A stretch of DNA of 37,856 nucleotides from Shimwellia pseudoproteus (lineage in GTDB: Bacteria; Pseudomonadota; Gammaproteobacteria; Enterobacterales; Enterobacteriaceae). How positions within the stretch are numbered: the first letter of the stretch is position 1; each line of letters begins with the position of its first letter. The notes below the pieces were generated by a model, which was not told the origin of the DNA, did not search any database, and saw only the letters and a list, made by a program, of their open reading frames with translations. The DNA lies in contig NZ_WBXP01000036.1 in assembly GCF_016415625.1 (NCBI RefSeq), forward strand, positions 1-37,856. Reading direction: 5' to 3'. The translations under genes and the position numbers were made by a program. Of this stretch, positions 1 through 7,810 are shown piece after piece.

Positions 1-393
1 CGATGTGTTTGCGGGAAAAAAATCGGCCCAGATCCGCGAAATTTTAATCAGCGAGTCAGCTTGGGAAGAAATGACCTGCTTATTCGCACCTTCCTTAGTA
101 AAAAGCTTATCTTTACATGCCTCTGGTACACGGCGCATACCATTATTTTCAATGTATACAGTTCCCTCGGCGACACGTAAAGCATATCTTGCAGAAAGCC
201 GGCATACACCATTAGGTTCAATTATCTGGCTGTCTATGCCACCGGGTAATACCTCGCCTGTGAGTGAGCCGGATATTTTACCGCCCAGTATAGGTATTAG
301 CTGTCGTTTGCCTGATATGGTTGAATTTGATACAACGATCGGTTTGTCGACAACAATAGCTATACTAAAACTGAACGCTAAGCCTGGTTTCAT
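1..393 (-). CDS. DUF3237 family protein (partial, 3' end outside window)
   Basis: An open minus-strand frame begins at ATG 393-391 and runs off the left edge after 131 codons. The protein starts MKPGLAFSFSIAIVVDKPIV. It carries the pattern I associate with DUF3237 (UPF0311): GGKISGSLTGEVLPGGIDSQ, then a segment ending RLSARYALRVAEGTVYIENN, then GMRR. These proteins are small beta-barrel-like folds of unknown biochemical role. The start is supported by an AAGGA ribosome-binding site about 6 nt upstream. The region just before the gene is AT-rich. The opposite strand is also open here (5-445), but its translation shows no family character. Family call is fairly confident; function is unknown. 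Confidence 0.75.
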   Translation of the reverse strand, partial: MKPGLAFSFSIAIVVDKPIVVSNSTISGKRQLIPILGGKISGSLTGEVLPGGIDSQIIEPNGVCRLSARYALRVAEGTVYIENNGMRRVPEACKDKLFTKEGANKQVISSQADSLIKISRIWADFFPANTS

Positions 394-518
394 TATAATT
401 TCCTTAACTCTCTTTCAGGGCATGTTTGCTGTAACTTTAGGATGAAGAAATAAGCGATGGGTTGCGGAAATAACCATTCTATCTTATTAAGAAGTTAATG
501 GTTTTCTGTACTATTCAC

Positions 519-547
519 AAAAGCCCAGATAACTTCCGGGCTTTTTT
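519..547. terminator. Hairpin with flanking A and T runs (possibly bidirectional)
   Basis: AAAAGCCC (519-526) pairs with GGGCTTTT (538-545) and is followed by T542-T547 on the plus strand. The minus strand also ends in TTTT. No plus-strand gene precedes it in the window, so it may insulate the minus-strand DUF3237 gene from transcription entering from the right. Confidence 0.5.
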
Positions 548-982
548 AGCTTTATATAAATCAGCACGCCACCAACCATTAATAATGGTGCTTTGCGCGC
601 CGGAGCTGAACAAAAACGCGACGGGATCATCTGGCAAGCAGCAAAAGCGGAGTAATTTGGGGCATAGGGTAACACGCCCTGTTTAACGTAAAAAAAACTC
701 CCCAGCCAGGGAACCAGATTCTGGGGAACAGAGAAACCTGCCTCAAATGCGGGCGAATATTGCATCATTTTGAAATAGTAATCAATCGAAACTAATAATT
801 GGTTTCACTACTGTTTATGGCCATGTCTGCAGCGGGTAGCGCCACTTCAGGGCATGTATCCCGGGTACCGAACAGCGCACTCACAGAGTGGCACCTGCGG
901 TATTAGCTTAGTAACTGGCGGTGGGTAACGAACCAAAGCGGCTGCTGGCGCTGTAGGGGGATGGGTTACCGGGCCAGTCGCG

Positions 983-1011
983 AAAAAAAAGCCCGGAAGG
1001 GCATCCCGGGC
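983..1011 (-). terminator. Minus-strand rho-independent terminator without an obvious gene
   Basis: Read on the minus strand, GCCCGG, a 9-nt loop and CCGGGC (1011-991) are followed by eight T residues (990-983). This is a textbook terminator shape. The nearest gene on its upstream side, tcyP, points the other way, so it implies an unannotated minus-strand transcript from roughly 1012-1260. Confidence 0.55.
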
Positions 1012-1267
1012 GGCAAAAAAGGAGATTTATTTTGTAATCTGATGCCGGGCAACTATTTTTGTTACTCGACAATTAGCAGCCTACTGATTTGTTGCCCCGG
1101 TTGCTGTGCATTTTGAGCGATGCGGCCCCAGGGCAGAGGAAACAGCACATTAGCGATATTTTAATAAAGCAAACGACAGCGATATATATAAATTCAATAT
1201 CGCAGCTAATTAAATGCAACAACTATCCCCTGAAAATATATTATTTTATGTAACCATGTATTTTATA

Positions 1268-1296
1268 TGGATACAGATTGCGTATCTCCCTATAAT
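1268..1296 (+). promoter_or_regulatory. Putative sigma-70 promoter for tcyP
   Basis: TATAAT at 1291-1296 matches the -10 consensus exactly. TGGATA at 1268-1273 matches four of six -35 positions, with a 17-nt spacer. The predicted start near 1303 lies about 86 nt before the chosen tcyP start codon. Confidence 0.5.
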
Positions 1297-1307
1297 TTAT
1301 CGCGGTC

Positions 1308-1335
1308 CTGTAACCCGCTTCGGGCTACGGTTTTT
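1308..1335 (+). terminator. Terminator-like hairpin in the tcyP leader
   Basis: CTGTAACCCG (1308-1317) pairs with CGGGCTACGG (1321-1330) through a CTT loop. There is one A-C mismatch and one wobble pair, and five T residues follow (1331-1335). It sits between the predicted promoter and the start codon, where it could act as an attenuator. It could also be the end of a separate short transcript. Confidence 0.45.
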
Positions 1336-1388
1336 CATATTCGCTCTTTCCGGCATTTCAGGTGCTGAATGAGGCAAGAGGCTTACTT

Positions 1389-2726
1389 ATGATCGTGGTT
1401 TTTGCATACCTCGCCCTTTTTTTGATCTGCTGCTGGGCACTTTTCAACATCAATCAAAAAAGTGCTTCGCTATCTAAAAGTGTTTTTGTGGCCCTTTTTT
1501 TCGGCGCCATCATTGGTGTATCCCTTCATTTTATCCCCGCCGGGACCAGTAAAACGGTTATCGCGTGGTACGGTATCGCCGGTAACGGTTATGTAAACTT
1601 GTTGAAAGTCGTCGCCATCCCGCTGATTTTTATCTCTATTCTTTCCGCAATTAATAAGCTGGAGAACAGCGCCGGTATTGGCAAAATGTCACTGACCATT
1701 GTCGGATGCATGTTGTGTCTGGTGATGATCGCGGGGCTGGTCGGTTTGCTGACTGCCCACACGCTGGGGCTGGACGCCAGTGTTTTTGGCAATATGCAGT
1801 CAACCCTGACCGCGGATGATGTCAGTACCACGGCGGCGGTTTCATTACCGAAGCTGGTGACCTCCCTGATACCGACAAATATATTTCAGGATCTCGCCGG
1901 TACCCGCAGCGTTTCGGTTATCGGCATTGTTATTTTCACGTTACTGGCCGGTATCGCGCTATTAAAAGTAAAACAGGATGCCCCCGAAGAAGGCGCGAAA
2001 TTGAGTGCCGGCATTAATGCTATTCAGATCTGGGTAATGAAGATGGTCCGTATTGTTATCGCGCTGACCCCCTATGGGGTAATGGCGCTGATGGCCGGGA
2101 TATTTTCGTCTTATCGCTGGGCACAATTTGCCAGCCTGCTTGGGTTTATCGCGGCCTGTTATATCGCGGTATTAATGATGTTTGTGGTGCATGCCATCCT
2201 GCTGGTGGTGAGCGGCAACAACCCGGTGAAATATCTTAAAACGGTCTGGCCGGTACTGACCTTTGCTTTTGTTTCGCGCAGCAGTGCCGCCTCCATCCCG
2301 CTGGCGATTTCCGCCCTCGAAAAATACGGCGTGAAGAGCACCATTGCCAACATCGCCGCCTCCTTTGGCTCCAGCATGGGGCAAAACGGCTGCGCCGGGG
2401 TCTACCCGGCTATCATGATTGCCATGATCGCACCGGTGATGGGGATCGATCCATTATCTCTGCATTTCCTGATGGCGATGCTGCCTGCCATTGCGCTGGG
2501 CTCTATCGGGGTGGCCGGGGTTGGCGGCGGCGGTACATTTGCCGCGCTGATTGTGCTGTCCACGCTTAATTTCCCGGTGGCGCTGGTGGGGGTATTTATC
2601 GCCATTGAGCCTATCGTCGATATGGCCAGAACGGCGCTCAATGTGAATGGCTCCATGATGTCCGGTGTCCTGGCAAACCGTATCCTGAAGCAGCAGCCGG
2701 AGCCGGTGCCCGTCACCACGGAGTAG
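1389..2726 (+). CDS. tcyP: L-cystine symporter TcyP (dicarboxylate/amino acid:cation symporter family)
   Basis: This inner-membrane protein of 445 residues belongs to the DAACS family and closely follows E. coli TcyP (YdjN, about 463 residues), which imports L-cystine. Shared segments include VRIVIALTPYGVMALM, VWPVLTFAFVSRSSAASIPL, SMGQNGCAGVYPA and ARTALNVNGSMMSG. The SSAASIP and GQNGCAG stretches correspond to the re-entrant hairpin HP1 region and the following helix. The SVGV-like AGVGGGGTFAALIVL belongs to the second hairpin. An in-frame upstream ATG exists at 1362, but 1389 is preferred because AAGAGG lies 7 nt before it and the protein then begins MIVVFAYLAL, like the family. It is monocistronic, with a strong terminator downstream. 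Confidence 0.9.
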   Translation: MIVVFAYLALFLICCWALFNINQKSASLSKSVFVALFFGAIIGVSLHFIPAGTSKTVIAWYGIAGNGYVNLLKVVAIPLIFISILSAINKLENSAGIGKMSLTIVGCMLCLVMIAGLVGLLTAHTLGLDASVFGNMQSTLTADDVSTTAAVSLPKLVTSLIPTNIFQDLAGTRSVSVIGIVIFTLLAGIALLKVKQDAPEEGAKLSAGINAIQIWVMKMVRIVIALTPYGVMALMAGIFSSYRWAQFASLLGFIAACYIAVLMMFVVHAILLVVSGNNPVKYLKTVWPVLTFAFVSRSSAASIPLAISALEKYGVKSTIANIAASFGSSMGQNGCAGVYPAIMIAMIAPVMGIDPLSLHFLMAMLPAIALGSIGVAGVGGGGTFAALIVLSTLNFPVALVGVFIAIEPIVDMARTALNVNGSMMSGVLANRILKQQPEPVPVTTE

Positions 2727-2776
2727 TCGCCATACCGGCAGGGGCGATGATCGCTTTCTGCCAGAGTATTAGTATA

Positions 2777-2803
2777 AAGCCGGCAGTTTCGTTGCCGGCT
2801 TTT
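2777..2803 (+). terminator. Rho-independent terminator of tcyP
   Basis: AAGCCGGCA pairs with TGCCGGCTT around a short loop (2777-2802), with a T run at the 3' side. It lies about 50 nt past the tcyP stop codon. Confidence 0.8.
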
Positions 2804-3008
2804 GCTGTTTTCTTGCCGGCGGCTGCCCCGGCCGCTGGTGCCAGCAGAATTAAGAATAATGATGACAGATGGCCGGTATTTACCAAAAATCGGTGAGATG
2901 TCATCGCCAATAATGATCCAGGTCAACACACTAATATTGTGTGGCTGTGCGGTTTTTTTTATGGTGAAGACATCAGACCACATACCTCTGACCACGAAGG
3001 GATTGCAG

Positions 3009-3206
3009 ATGAGTAACGACAGATACAAGGTAAACCGTATCCGTGGTATTGATGCCATAGTGGGGATTGTTGATGACCCGTTGCGGCTCGATGCCTTTGC
3101 CAAAAGGATCAGGAAGCGGTTAATTCAGACGGTAGATCACGACGAGCGCCAGCGTTATCGCAAACTGCTCAATGATATTGAAGATCATCAAAAAAGGATT
3201 CGCTAA
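3009..3206 (+). CDS. Small hypothetical protein, 65 residues, highly charged
   Basis: The reading frame from ATG 3009 gives MSNDRYKVNRIRGIDAIVGI and continues with a basic, probably helical C-terminal half that ends HQKRIR. An AAGGG ribosome-binding site lies 8 nt upstream. The frame is open further 5' to 2802, but that part reads like untranslated sequence (it overlaps the tcyP terminator), so the internal ATG is chosen. I do not recognise the family. The spacing of Arg/Lys and Asp/Glu suggests a soluble two- or three-helix protein. No signal peptide or membrane segment is visible. It converges on the DinI-like gene. Confidence 0.6.
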   Translation: MSNDRYKVNRIRGIDAIVGIVDDPLRLDAFAKRIRKRLIQTVDHDERQRYRKLLNDIEDHQKRIR

Positions 3207-3229
3207 ATCGGCCTGCCACCTGGTTGCGG

Positions 3230-3285
3230 TGGGCCAGGGATAGCGGCGGCTGAGCGTGCAGGCTGGCCCAGCCCCTGTGGGGGCT
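3230..3285. terminator. Nested hairpins between convergent genes
   Basis: TGGGCCAG (3230-3237) is complementary to CTGGCCCA (3263-3270), and GCCCC-TGTG-GGGGC follows at 3271-3284. There is no T run. The site lies between the stop codons of two converging genes (3206 and 3290), where a bidirectional transcription end is expected. Confidence 0.4.
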
Positions 3286-3289
3286 TGCT

Positions 3290-3538
3290 TCAGAACCCCG
3301 CGTCGCTAACCAGCCACATATCGGCTTCTTCAAACATCTCTTCCAGCAGGCGGTTGAGTTTTTCACGATCGCTTTTGCTGGCATCACTGTTCAGGGAATT
3401 AGCCTGCATGGGCTTAACCCGGACGTCTGCGTCCGGGAAAATCTGCTGAACACGGCGGGTTAACTCGTCGAGGATAAGCTCCCGGGCACCGGCTAATCCT
3501 TCCACATTCCGTTTGTCATAAATCAGTTCTACGTACAT
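3290..3538 (-). CDS. DinI/MsgA-family SOS protein
   Basis: The 82-residue protein begins MYVELIYDKRNVEGLAGARE and follows the DinI domain pattern: a short beta strand, an amphipathic helix with ELTRRVQQIFPDADVRVKPM, then a C-terminal acidic helix ending EEADMWLVSDAGF. It is closer to Salmonella MsgA (MFVELVYDKRN start) than to DinI itself. DinI binds RecA and tunes the SOS response; MsgA is linked to survival in macrophages. ATG 3538 is preferred over an in-frame TTG at 3544 because it fits the family N-terminus and a GAG lies 9 nt upstream. A LexA box overlaps its promoter, so SOS control is very likely. Confidence 0.88.
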   Translation of the reverse strand: MYVELIYDKRNVEGLAGARELILDELTRRVQQIFPDADVRVKPMQANSLNSDASKSDREKLNRLLEEMFEEADMWLVSDAGF

Positions 3539-3556
3539 AACCAAGGCTCGTTAAAA

Positions 3557-3599
3557 TACTGGATGCGCATACAGTATTCGCGGCGCGCGATGGCGTCAA
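3557..3599 (-). promoter_or_regulatory. LexA-controlled sigma-70 promoter of the DinI-like gene
   Basis: TACTGGATGCGCATACAGTA (3557-3576) keeps CTG-N10-CAG and most of the LexA consensus flanks. On the minus strand, TTGACG (3599-3594) and TACTGT (3576-3571) are separated by exactly 17 nt, so the LexA box covers the -10 element. LexA bound there would block RNA polymerase until SOS induction. Confidence 0.85.
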
Positions 3600-3638
3600 G
3601 GGGGCAGAGGATTTATTTTGCCTCCGGCAGCGGTGTTT

Positions 3639-5774
3639 TTACAGGCTGTTAAACGCGTAACTCACGGATAAGCCAACACCGTAATTACGCCCGGGAGCCG
3701 GTTCGTAGTAGCGTCCATTGCTTTCATTGACAATCACCGAGCCAACATAGTCTTTATCAAACAGGTTATCGACCCGGGCAAACAGATCCACCACCCAGTC
3801 ATTGTGGGTAAATTTATAGCCAGTATTCAGGGCGGTTACCGTATATGAGGGGGCCTGGGCGGTATTGGCGTCGTTGGCCTGCATTTTGCTCATATACTGT
3901 ACTTCGGCACCGGCGTACCAGCCTTCTTCCGGCACCCAGCCCAGGGAGCCGAACAGGGTGTTACGGGCAATCCCCGGAATTTTGTTACCTTTACGAATAG
4001 CGCTGCTGACGTCTTCCCGATAGGTGGCATCCAGCAGCGTCCAGGCCGCTTTGAACCGCCAGGCGGTGGCGAATTGCTGATCCCAGGCCAGTTCAAGCCC
4101 GCGGCGACGGGTTTTCCCGGCATTCTGGTACGTTGTGCGGCCATTGCTGCTGGCATCCACCACAATCTCATCTTTGGTGCGGGTCTGGAACACGGCAATG
4201 CTGGCAAGGCCCGTGCCGGTGCGCCATTTACTGCCCAGTTCGACGGTGGTATTGGTGGACGGCTGCAGGCCGAAATTCAGCCCGGATTTACCGTCGGATC
4301 GATAAGAAAGCTCGTTAATGGTCGGGGTTTCAAAACCGCGCCCGGCGGAGAGATAGAGATTCCAGTCCCGGGTCATGGTGTATTGCAGTGCGGCAGCGGG
4401 CAGCCATTTATGGTAGCTGGCGTCTCCGCTGTCATCACCGTTAGCGCCGGTAATGTAGTGGTCGTTGGAATCGAACCATACCGAACTGTAGCGCACCCCG
4501 GCATCGAGGCTGAGATCGGACATCAGTTGCCAGCGGGTTTGCAGGTAGGGATCGATGTTCCACATCAGATTACGTTCGTTACGGCGTAACGCGCCTTTGT
4601 CGCCTAAATGATAGCTTCCGTCGGAATAGGTAAAGTTTTCATAGCCTTTGCGCTGCTCGGTCATGGTTTCATAGTCCAGACCGGTGGTGAAGGTAAACGG
4701 AACCCAGGCATCCTGCTGGCGGTGGGTCCAGCGGGTATCGATCCCCTGATAATGGCGGGTCAGATCGATAACGCCACCGGCGTGGGTCTGGCTGGCCTGC
4801 TGCACTTTTGCCGGGATCGACTGATATTGTTCGGTTTCGCGGATCCCGGCATAGGTCATGACGCTAAGATCGTCATTAGCGCTCAGGGCGCGCAGGTAGC
4901 GCAGCCCGGCCTGGGTCTGTTTAACGGTTTTGCGGGTGTGGTATTCATCGGCCCGCGGCGCCTGGCGCGGGTTATCATGCCACTCGGCAGCCGTTAGTCC
5001 GCCGGGATCGTCCGCTTTAATGTCCACGCTGTTGAGTAACAGGGTCAGGGTGCTGGCATCATCAACGCGCACGCCAAGTTTGGCGTTGAGCAGGTTCTTG
5101 TGGGCGCCGCTGTCGTCCCGGTAACCGTGGGTTGAGAAACGGCTGCTGGAGACAGTGTAATTCACATCGCCAGGCTGGGAGCCGTCTCCCACGGCACCGC
5201 TGGCTTTCAGGCCGGTGCGCCAGGTACCAAAACTGCCATAATAGCTGCTGCTTTCCAGCGTGGTGGGCTGGCTGCCGGTTTCGGTCTCGATGTTAACCAC
5301 GCCGCCGGAGGCATTGCCATACAGGGCAGAGAAGGGGCCGCGCAGCACCTCTGTACGGGCGATGGAGCCAATATCAATATTTGATAGCTGCCCCTGGCCA
5401 TCCGGCATGGTTGCCGGGATGCCGTCCACATACAGCCGAATACCGCGCACCCCAAAGGTGGAGCGGGAACCAAAACCGCGGATCGACATTTGTAGATCCT
5501 GAGCGAAATTTTGCCGATTGAGTACCTGCAAGCCGGGGATATCCTTCAGCCCTTCAGAGAGGTTGATCCGGGCTGCGGCGTGGCGCATATCTTCGCCGTA
5601 GTTGACACTGACGGCGGCTGGGGTATCCAGCGGGGAGATGGCGCTTTGCGGGGCGGCGCTGACCACCATCGTTTGTTGCTGGTCAGCGTTATCGCTGGCA
5701 GTATCCTGAGCAAAGCTGGCGGGCACCAGCAAGACAGTGGTCATCAGTGGGGTGAGCTGAAGTGAAAATTTCAT
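3639..5774 (-). CDS. pqqU: TonB-dependent outer-membrane receptor for PQQ (PqqU, formerly YncD)
   Basis: This is a 711-residue TonB-dependent transporter. The signal peptide MKFSLQLTPLMTTVLLVPAS ends in FA before QDTAS. A TonB-box-like QQTMVVSAAP follows, then the plug domain with INLSEGLKDIPGLQVLNRQN, SIRGFGSRSTFGVRGIRLYV, DGIPATMPDGQGQ and VLRGPFSALYGNASGGVVNI. The 22-strand barrel ends in the usual aromatic-rich YGVGLSVSYAFNSL. It matches E. coli YncD along its length; that protein was later shown to import the cofactor pyrroloquinoline quinone and was renamed PqqU. The start at 5774 is chosen because it begins the signal peptide. It lies 67 nt downstream of gdhB on the same strand, so the importer is co-transcribed with a PQQ enzyme. 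Confidence 0.92.
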   Translation of the reverse strand: MKFSLQLTPLMTTVLLVPASFAQDTASDNADQQQTMVVSAAPQSAISPLDTPAAVSVNYGEDMRHAAARINLSEGLKDIPGLQVLNRQNFAQDLQMSIRGFGSRSTFGVRGIRLYVDGIPATMPDGQGQLSNIDIGSIARTEVLRGPFSALYGNASGGVVNIETETGSQPTTLESSSYYGSFGTWRTGLKASGAVGDGSQPGDVNYTVSSSRFSTHGYRDDSGAHKNLLNAKLGVRVDDASTLTLLLNSVDIKADDPGGLTAAEWHDNPRQAPRADEYHTRKTVKQTQAGLRYLRALSANDDLSVMTYAGIRETEQYQSIPAKVQQASQTHAGGVIDLTRHYQGIDTRWTHRQQDAWVPFTFTTGLDYETMTEQRKGYENFTYSDGSYHLGDKGALRRNERNLMWNIDPYLQTRWQLMSDLSLDAGVRYSSVWFDSNDHYITGANGDDSGDASYHKWLPAAALQYTMTRDWNLYLSAGRGFETPTINELSYRSDGKSGLNFGLQPSTNTTVELGSKWRTGTGLASIAVFQTRTKDEIVVDASSNGRTTYQNAGKTRRRGLELAWDQQFATAWRFKAAWTLLDATYREDVSSAIRKGNKIPGIARNTLFGSLGWVPEEGWYAGAEVQYMSKMQANDANTAQAPSYTVTALNTGYKFTHNDWVVDLFARVDNLFDKDYVGSVIVNESNGRYYEPAPGRNYGVGLSVSYAFNSL

Positions 5775-5841
5775 TGGCCTGTAAGCTGTTATTATCAGTG
5801 AAGTAATGGCGCAGGCCACACGTGAGGCCTGCGCTACGGGT

Positions 5842-7257
5842 CTATTTACCGGTATATTCGAAAACGATAATGGATCCTGGATTACTCAGGTTATGTGTTG
5901 GGTGATTGGTCTCGTCCATGACATTGCCCGCGTTATCGGTTGCGACATAAATTTTGCGGGTATCCGGGCTGATAAGCACCATGCGGTAACGGTTGTTGGT
6001 GTGGAAATATTTAACCACATCCCCCTGGACATCTTGTTTATCGGCGTTGAGCGGGATGCGATACAGCGCGCCGTTTTTCAGGGAGTTGATAATCAGGGAA
6101 TTACGCCAGGATTTGATAACCCCGTCTGCCGGATAATAGGCGATGCTGCCCGGAGAGATAGTCGGCCAGCAAATATAGGCAGAATCCGCAGAACAATTCG
6201 CGTTGCTGTAGGTATAGCCATCACGCACGGTGAAGAACGTTTTCAGCGGCGCTTTAAAATTCGCGGCATTCCAGTCGGTCTCTTTCTGGACCGGTACGCC
6301 CGCCGGAATATGGTTCGGATCCCAGGTCAGGGAGGCGCAGTCCTTCGCTTTGGCGTAATTTGCGTAGACATAAGCCTGGTTATCGCGGAATCCCGCCACA
6401 TGTGGCCAGCCGTAGTTACCACCGGCTTCCAGTTTATTTAATTCATCGTCAGAAGAGGGACCTTGTTCCGGGGCATAAAGGGTATTACCGACAAAAACCA
6501 GGCCCTGCGGGTTACGGTGGCCATAGGTAAATACGTGGCTTTTAATCCCCTCAATAACCGGGTTATCTTCCGGAATGCTGCCATCGGTATTCAGGCGCAG
6601 CACTTTACCGGCATAAGCGGCGTACTCTTTTTTGCTCAACTCAGCTTCGGTGGGCAGACGCTGGGCGTCGATCGGTTTACAGAAGTTAGCCCCCTGATTA
6701 TGGCCCTGTTCCCCAATGGTGTAATACAGCTTGCCATCCGGCCCAAAGCGCAGGCGCCCGCCGTTGTGATCGTTCCCGGCCGGAAAGCCCGCGAGGATCT
6801 CTTTTTCATTGCCCAGGGTGTGCGTTTTAGGATCGTATTCCAGGCGGACAATTTTAGCGTGCTCAGTGCTACCCTCCATATAGGTGTAGGCGGTGTAGAC
6901 ATAGTGATCCCCGCCATTTTTCATAAAGGCAGGCGACAGCGCCAGGCCCAGCACCCCTTCGTGCTGCGGCCCGGTATGGACGCCATTAAGGGTAACCGCG
7001 ACCTGCTTCTTACCGGTTTGTGGATCAATACGTACGATGGATTTCGCCTTACGTTCAGTGGCCCAAATATAGCCATCCGGCCCCCAGACCATATCCCATG
7101 GAGCGTCCAGACCACTGATTAACACGGTGGCTTTAAAGGGTTCTGCGGTCTGTATGATACTGGCGCTTTGGGTGGGGGTATCAACGGCATAGGCGATACC
7201 GCAGGTGGCGACTGATACCGCCACCGCAGTACGTAATAAGGTATTCCTGATAGTCAT
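5842..7257 (-). CDS. gdhB: Soluble, periplasmic PQQ-dependent glucose dehydrogenase (GdhB type)
   Basis: This 471-residue exported enzyme has a signal peptide MTIRNTLLRTAVAVSVATCG ending IAYA before VDTPTQ. The mature part follows Acinetobacter calcoaceticus soluble glucose dehydrogenase: APWDMVWGPDGYIWATERKA, GPQHEGVLGLALSP, NDHNGGRLRFGPDGKLYYTI, YAGKVLRLNTDGSIPEDNPV, FTYGHRNPQGLVF and EQGPSSDDELNKLEAGGNYG. The His in NDHNGG corresponds to the catalytic base (H144 in the Acinetobacter enzyme) and the Arg in GHRNPQG to its PQQ-contacting Arg (R228). Soluble GDH oxidises glucose and other aldoses using PQQ and Ca2+. The start at 7257 is supported by GGAGAG about 8 nt upstream; the longer frame to 7431 would bury the signal peptide. 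The PQQ receptor follows it. Confidence 0.9.
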   Translation of the reverse strand: MTIRNTLLRTAVAVSVATCGIAYAVDTPTQSASIIQTAEPFKATVLISGLDAPWDMVWGPDGYIWATERKAKSIVRIDPQTGKKQVAVTLNGVHTGPQHEGVLGLALSPAFMKNGGDHYVYTAYTYMEGSTEHAKIVRLEYDPKTHTLGNEKEILAGFPAGNDHNGGRLRFGPDGKLYYTIGEQGHNQGANFCKPIDAQRLPTEAELSKKEYAAYAGKVLRLNTDGSIPEDNPVIEGIKSHVFTYGHRNPQGLVFVGNTLYAPEQGPSSDDELNKLEAGGNYGWPHVAGFRDNQAYVYANYAKAKDCASLTWDPNHIPAGVPVQKETDWNAANFKAPLKTFFTVRDGYTYSNANCSADSAYICWPTISPGSIAYYPADGVIKSWRNSLIINSLKNGALYRIPLNADKQDVQGDVVKYFHTNNRYRMVLISPDTRKIYVATDNAGNVMDETNHPTHNLSNPGSIIVFEYTGK

Positions 7258-7324
7258 CTTCAGGCTCTCCATAATATGATTGAATCTCACCGGAAATAGT
7301 CCGGAAATAAATGTTTCGCTAATA

Positions 7325-7362
7325 ACTATTGGCCAGCAATAATATTTTGTCAAACCATGACA
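7325..7362 (-). promoter_or_regulatory. gdhB-pqqU promoter with operator over the -35 element
   Basis: On the minus strand TTGACA (7353-7348) is a perfect -35 element, followed after 17 nt by AATAGT (7330-7325), four of six -10 positions. The -35 overlaps the inverted repeat TGTCA-N5-TGACA (7348-7362). A protein bound there could compete with RNA polymerase. Confidence 0.6.
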
Positions 7363-7410
7363 CATTTTGTAATTCATCGTAATTTTACATAAAATATCAT
7401 ACTGATGACA

Positions 7411-7479
7411 TTTTTGATACATTAATGCCAATTATGGTTATAACCCGGCGGGATAAATGGCGTTTTTGATAGATTAATG
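7411..7479. repeat. 17-bp direct repeat pair upstream of gdhB
   Basis: TTTTTGATACATTAATG (7411-7427) recurs as TTTTTGATAGATTAATG (7463-7479), with one difference and a 52-nt period. That is close to five helical turns, so both copies face the same side of the DNA. They lie roughly 80 to 150 nt upstream of the predicted gdhB promoter start, and may be sites for a distal regulator or part of the divergent control region. Confidence 0.5.
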
Positions 7480-7810
7480 GTTATTTTATATACAGCATGT
7501 GCCGGGATATAACATCATGGTTAAATATCCTTATAAAGAGGCATAATTTATTTTGTGGGCCTTTTATTAATGGCCGCCGAAAATGTTTGCTCAGGCACCC
7601 GGGAGTATATTTCAGACGACGGTTATATCCCGAAAGACTAATAATAGAACTGTCATTAATAATGAGCGTTAATATTTCAACTGAATGCGTTAGGCACAGG
7701 CGACCCGCTCACCGCCCGGTTATTGCCGTGCGTGCGTCCATTTGACGTTTTTTTTGCTATGCTTAGCGCCGTTTGTCCCGTTTATCCCTTTATAAAGTGA
7801 ATGTATAGCA
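7480..7810. other. Intergenic stretch before the interrupted diguanylate cyclase
   Basis: A plus-strand frame of 82 codons (7497-7745) has no ribosome-binding site or family character, and I do not support it. TTGACG at about 7742 is followed by a T run and TGCTATGCT, which could be an extended -10 for the cyclase gene, but the spacing from TTGACG is too short for a normal pair. Nothing else is recognised. Confidence 0.3.

Larger units (their letters stand above)
394..1265. other. Gene-poor region between the DUF3237 gene and the tcyP promoter
   Basis: I find no convincing gene in this stretch. A minus-strand frame of 85 codons (768-511) lacks a clear ribosome-binding site and its end runs through a hairpin. 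A shorter minus frame ends near 797 with SSETNY but has no start. Two terminator-like hairpins lie here, at 519-547 and 983-1011. A pair of complementary hexamers, GGTAAC near 922 and GTTACC near 965, lies between them. It could hold a small RNA or decayed coding sequence. Confidence 0.4.

Noticed and set aside
5..445. 146-codon plus-strand reading frame at the left edge
   Set aside because: It is antisense to the DUF3237 gene, which has a family match and a ribosome-binding site; the plus frame has neither.
511..768. 85-codon minus-strand frame beginning MMQYSPAFEAG
   Set aside because: No ribosome-binding site, no recognised family, and its end passes through a hairpin. Left as unresolved rather than called as a gene.
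2713..3103. Minus-strand frames antisense to the tcyP end and the small gene after it
   Set aside because: They overlap the tcyP coding end and its terminator and have low-complexity translations.
7497..7745. 82-codon plus-strand frame before the cyclase
   Set aside because: No ribosome-binding site or domain; composition resembles translated non-coding DNA.
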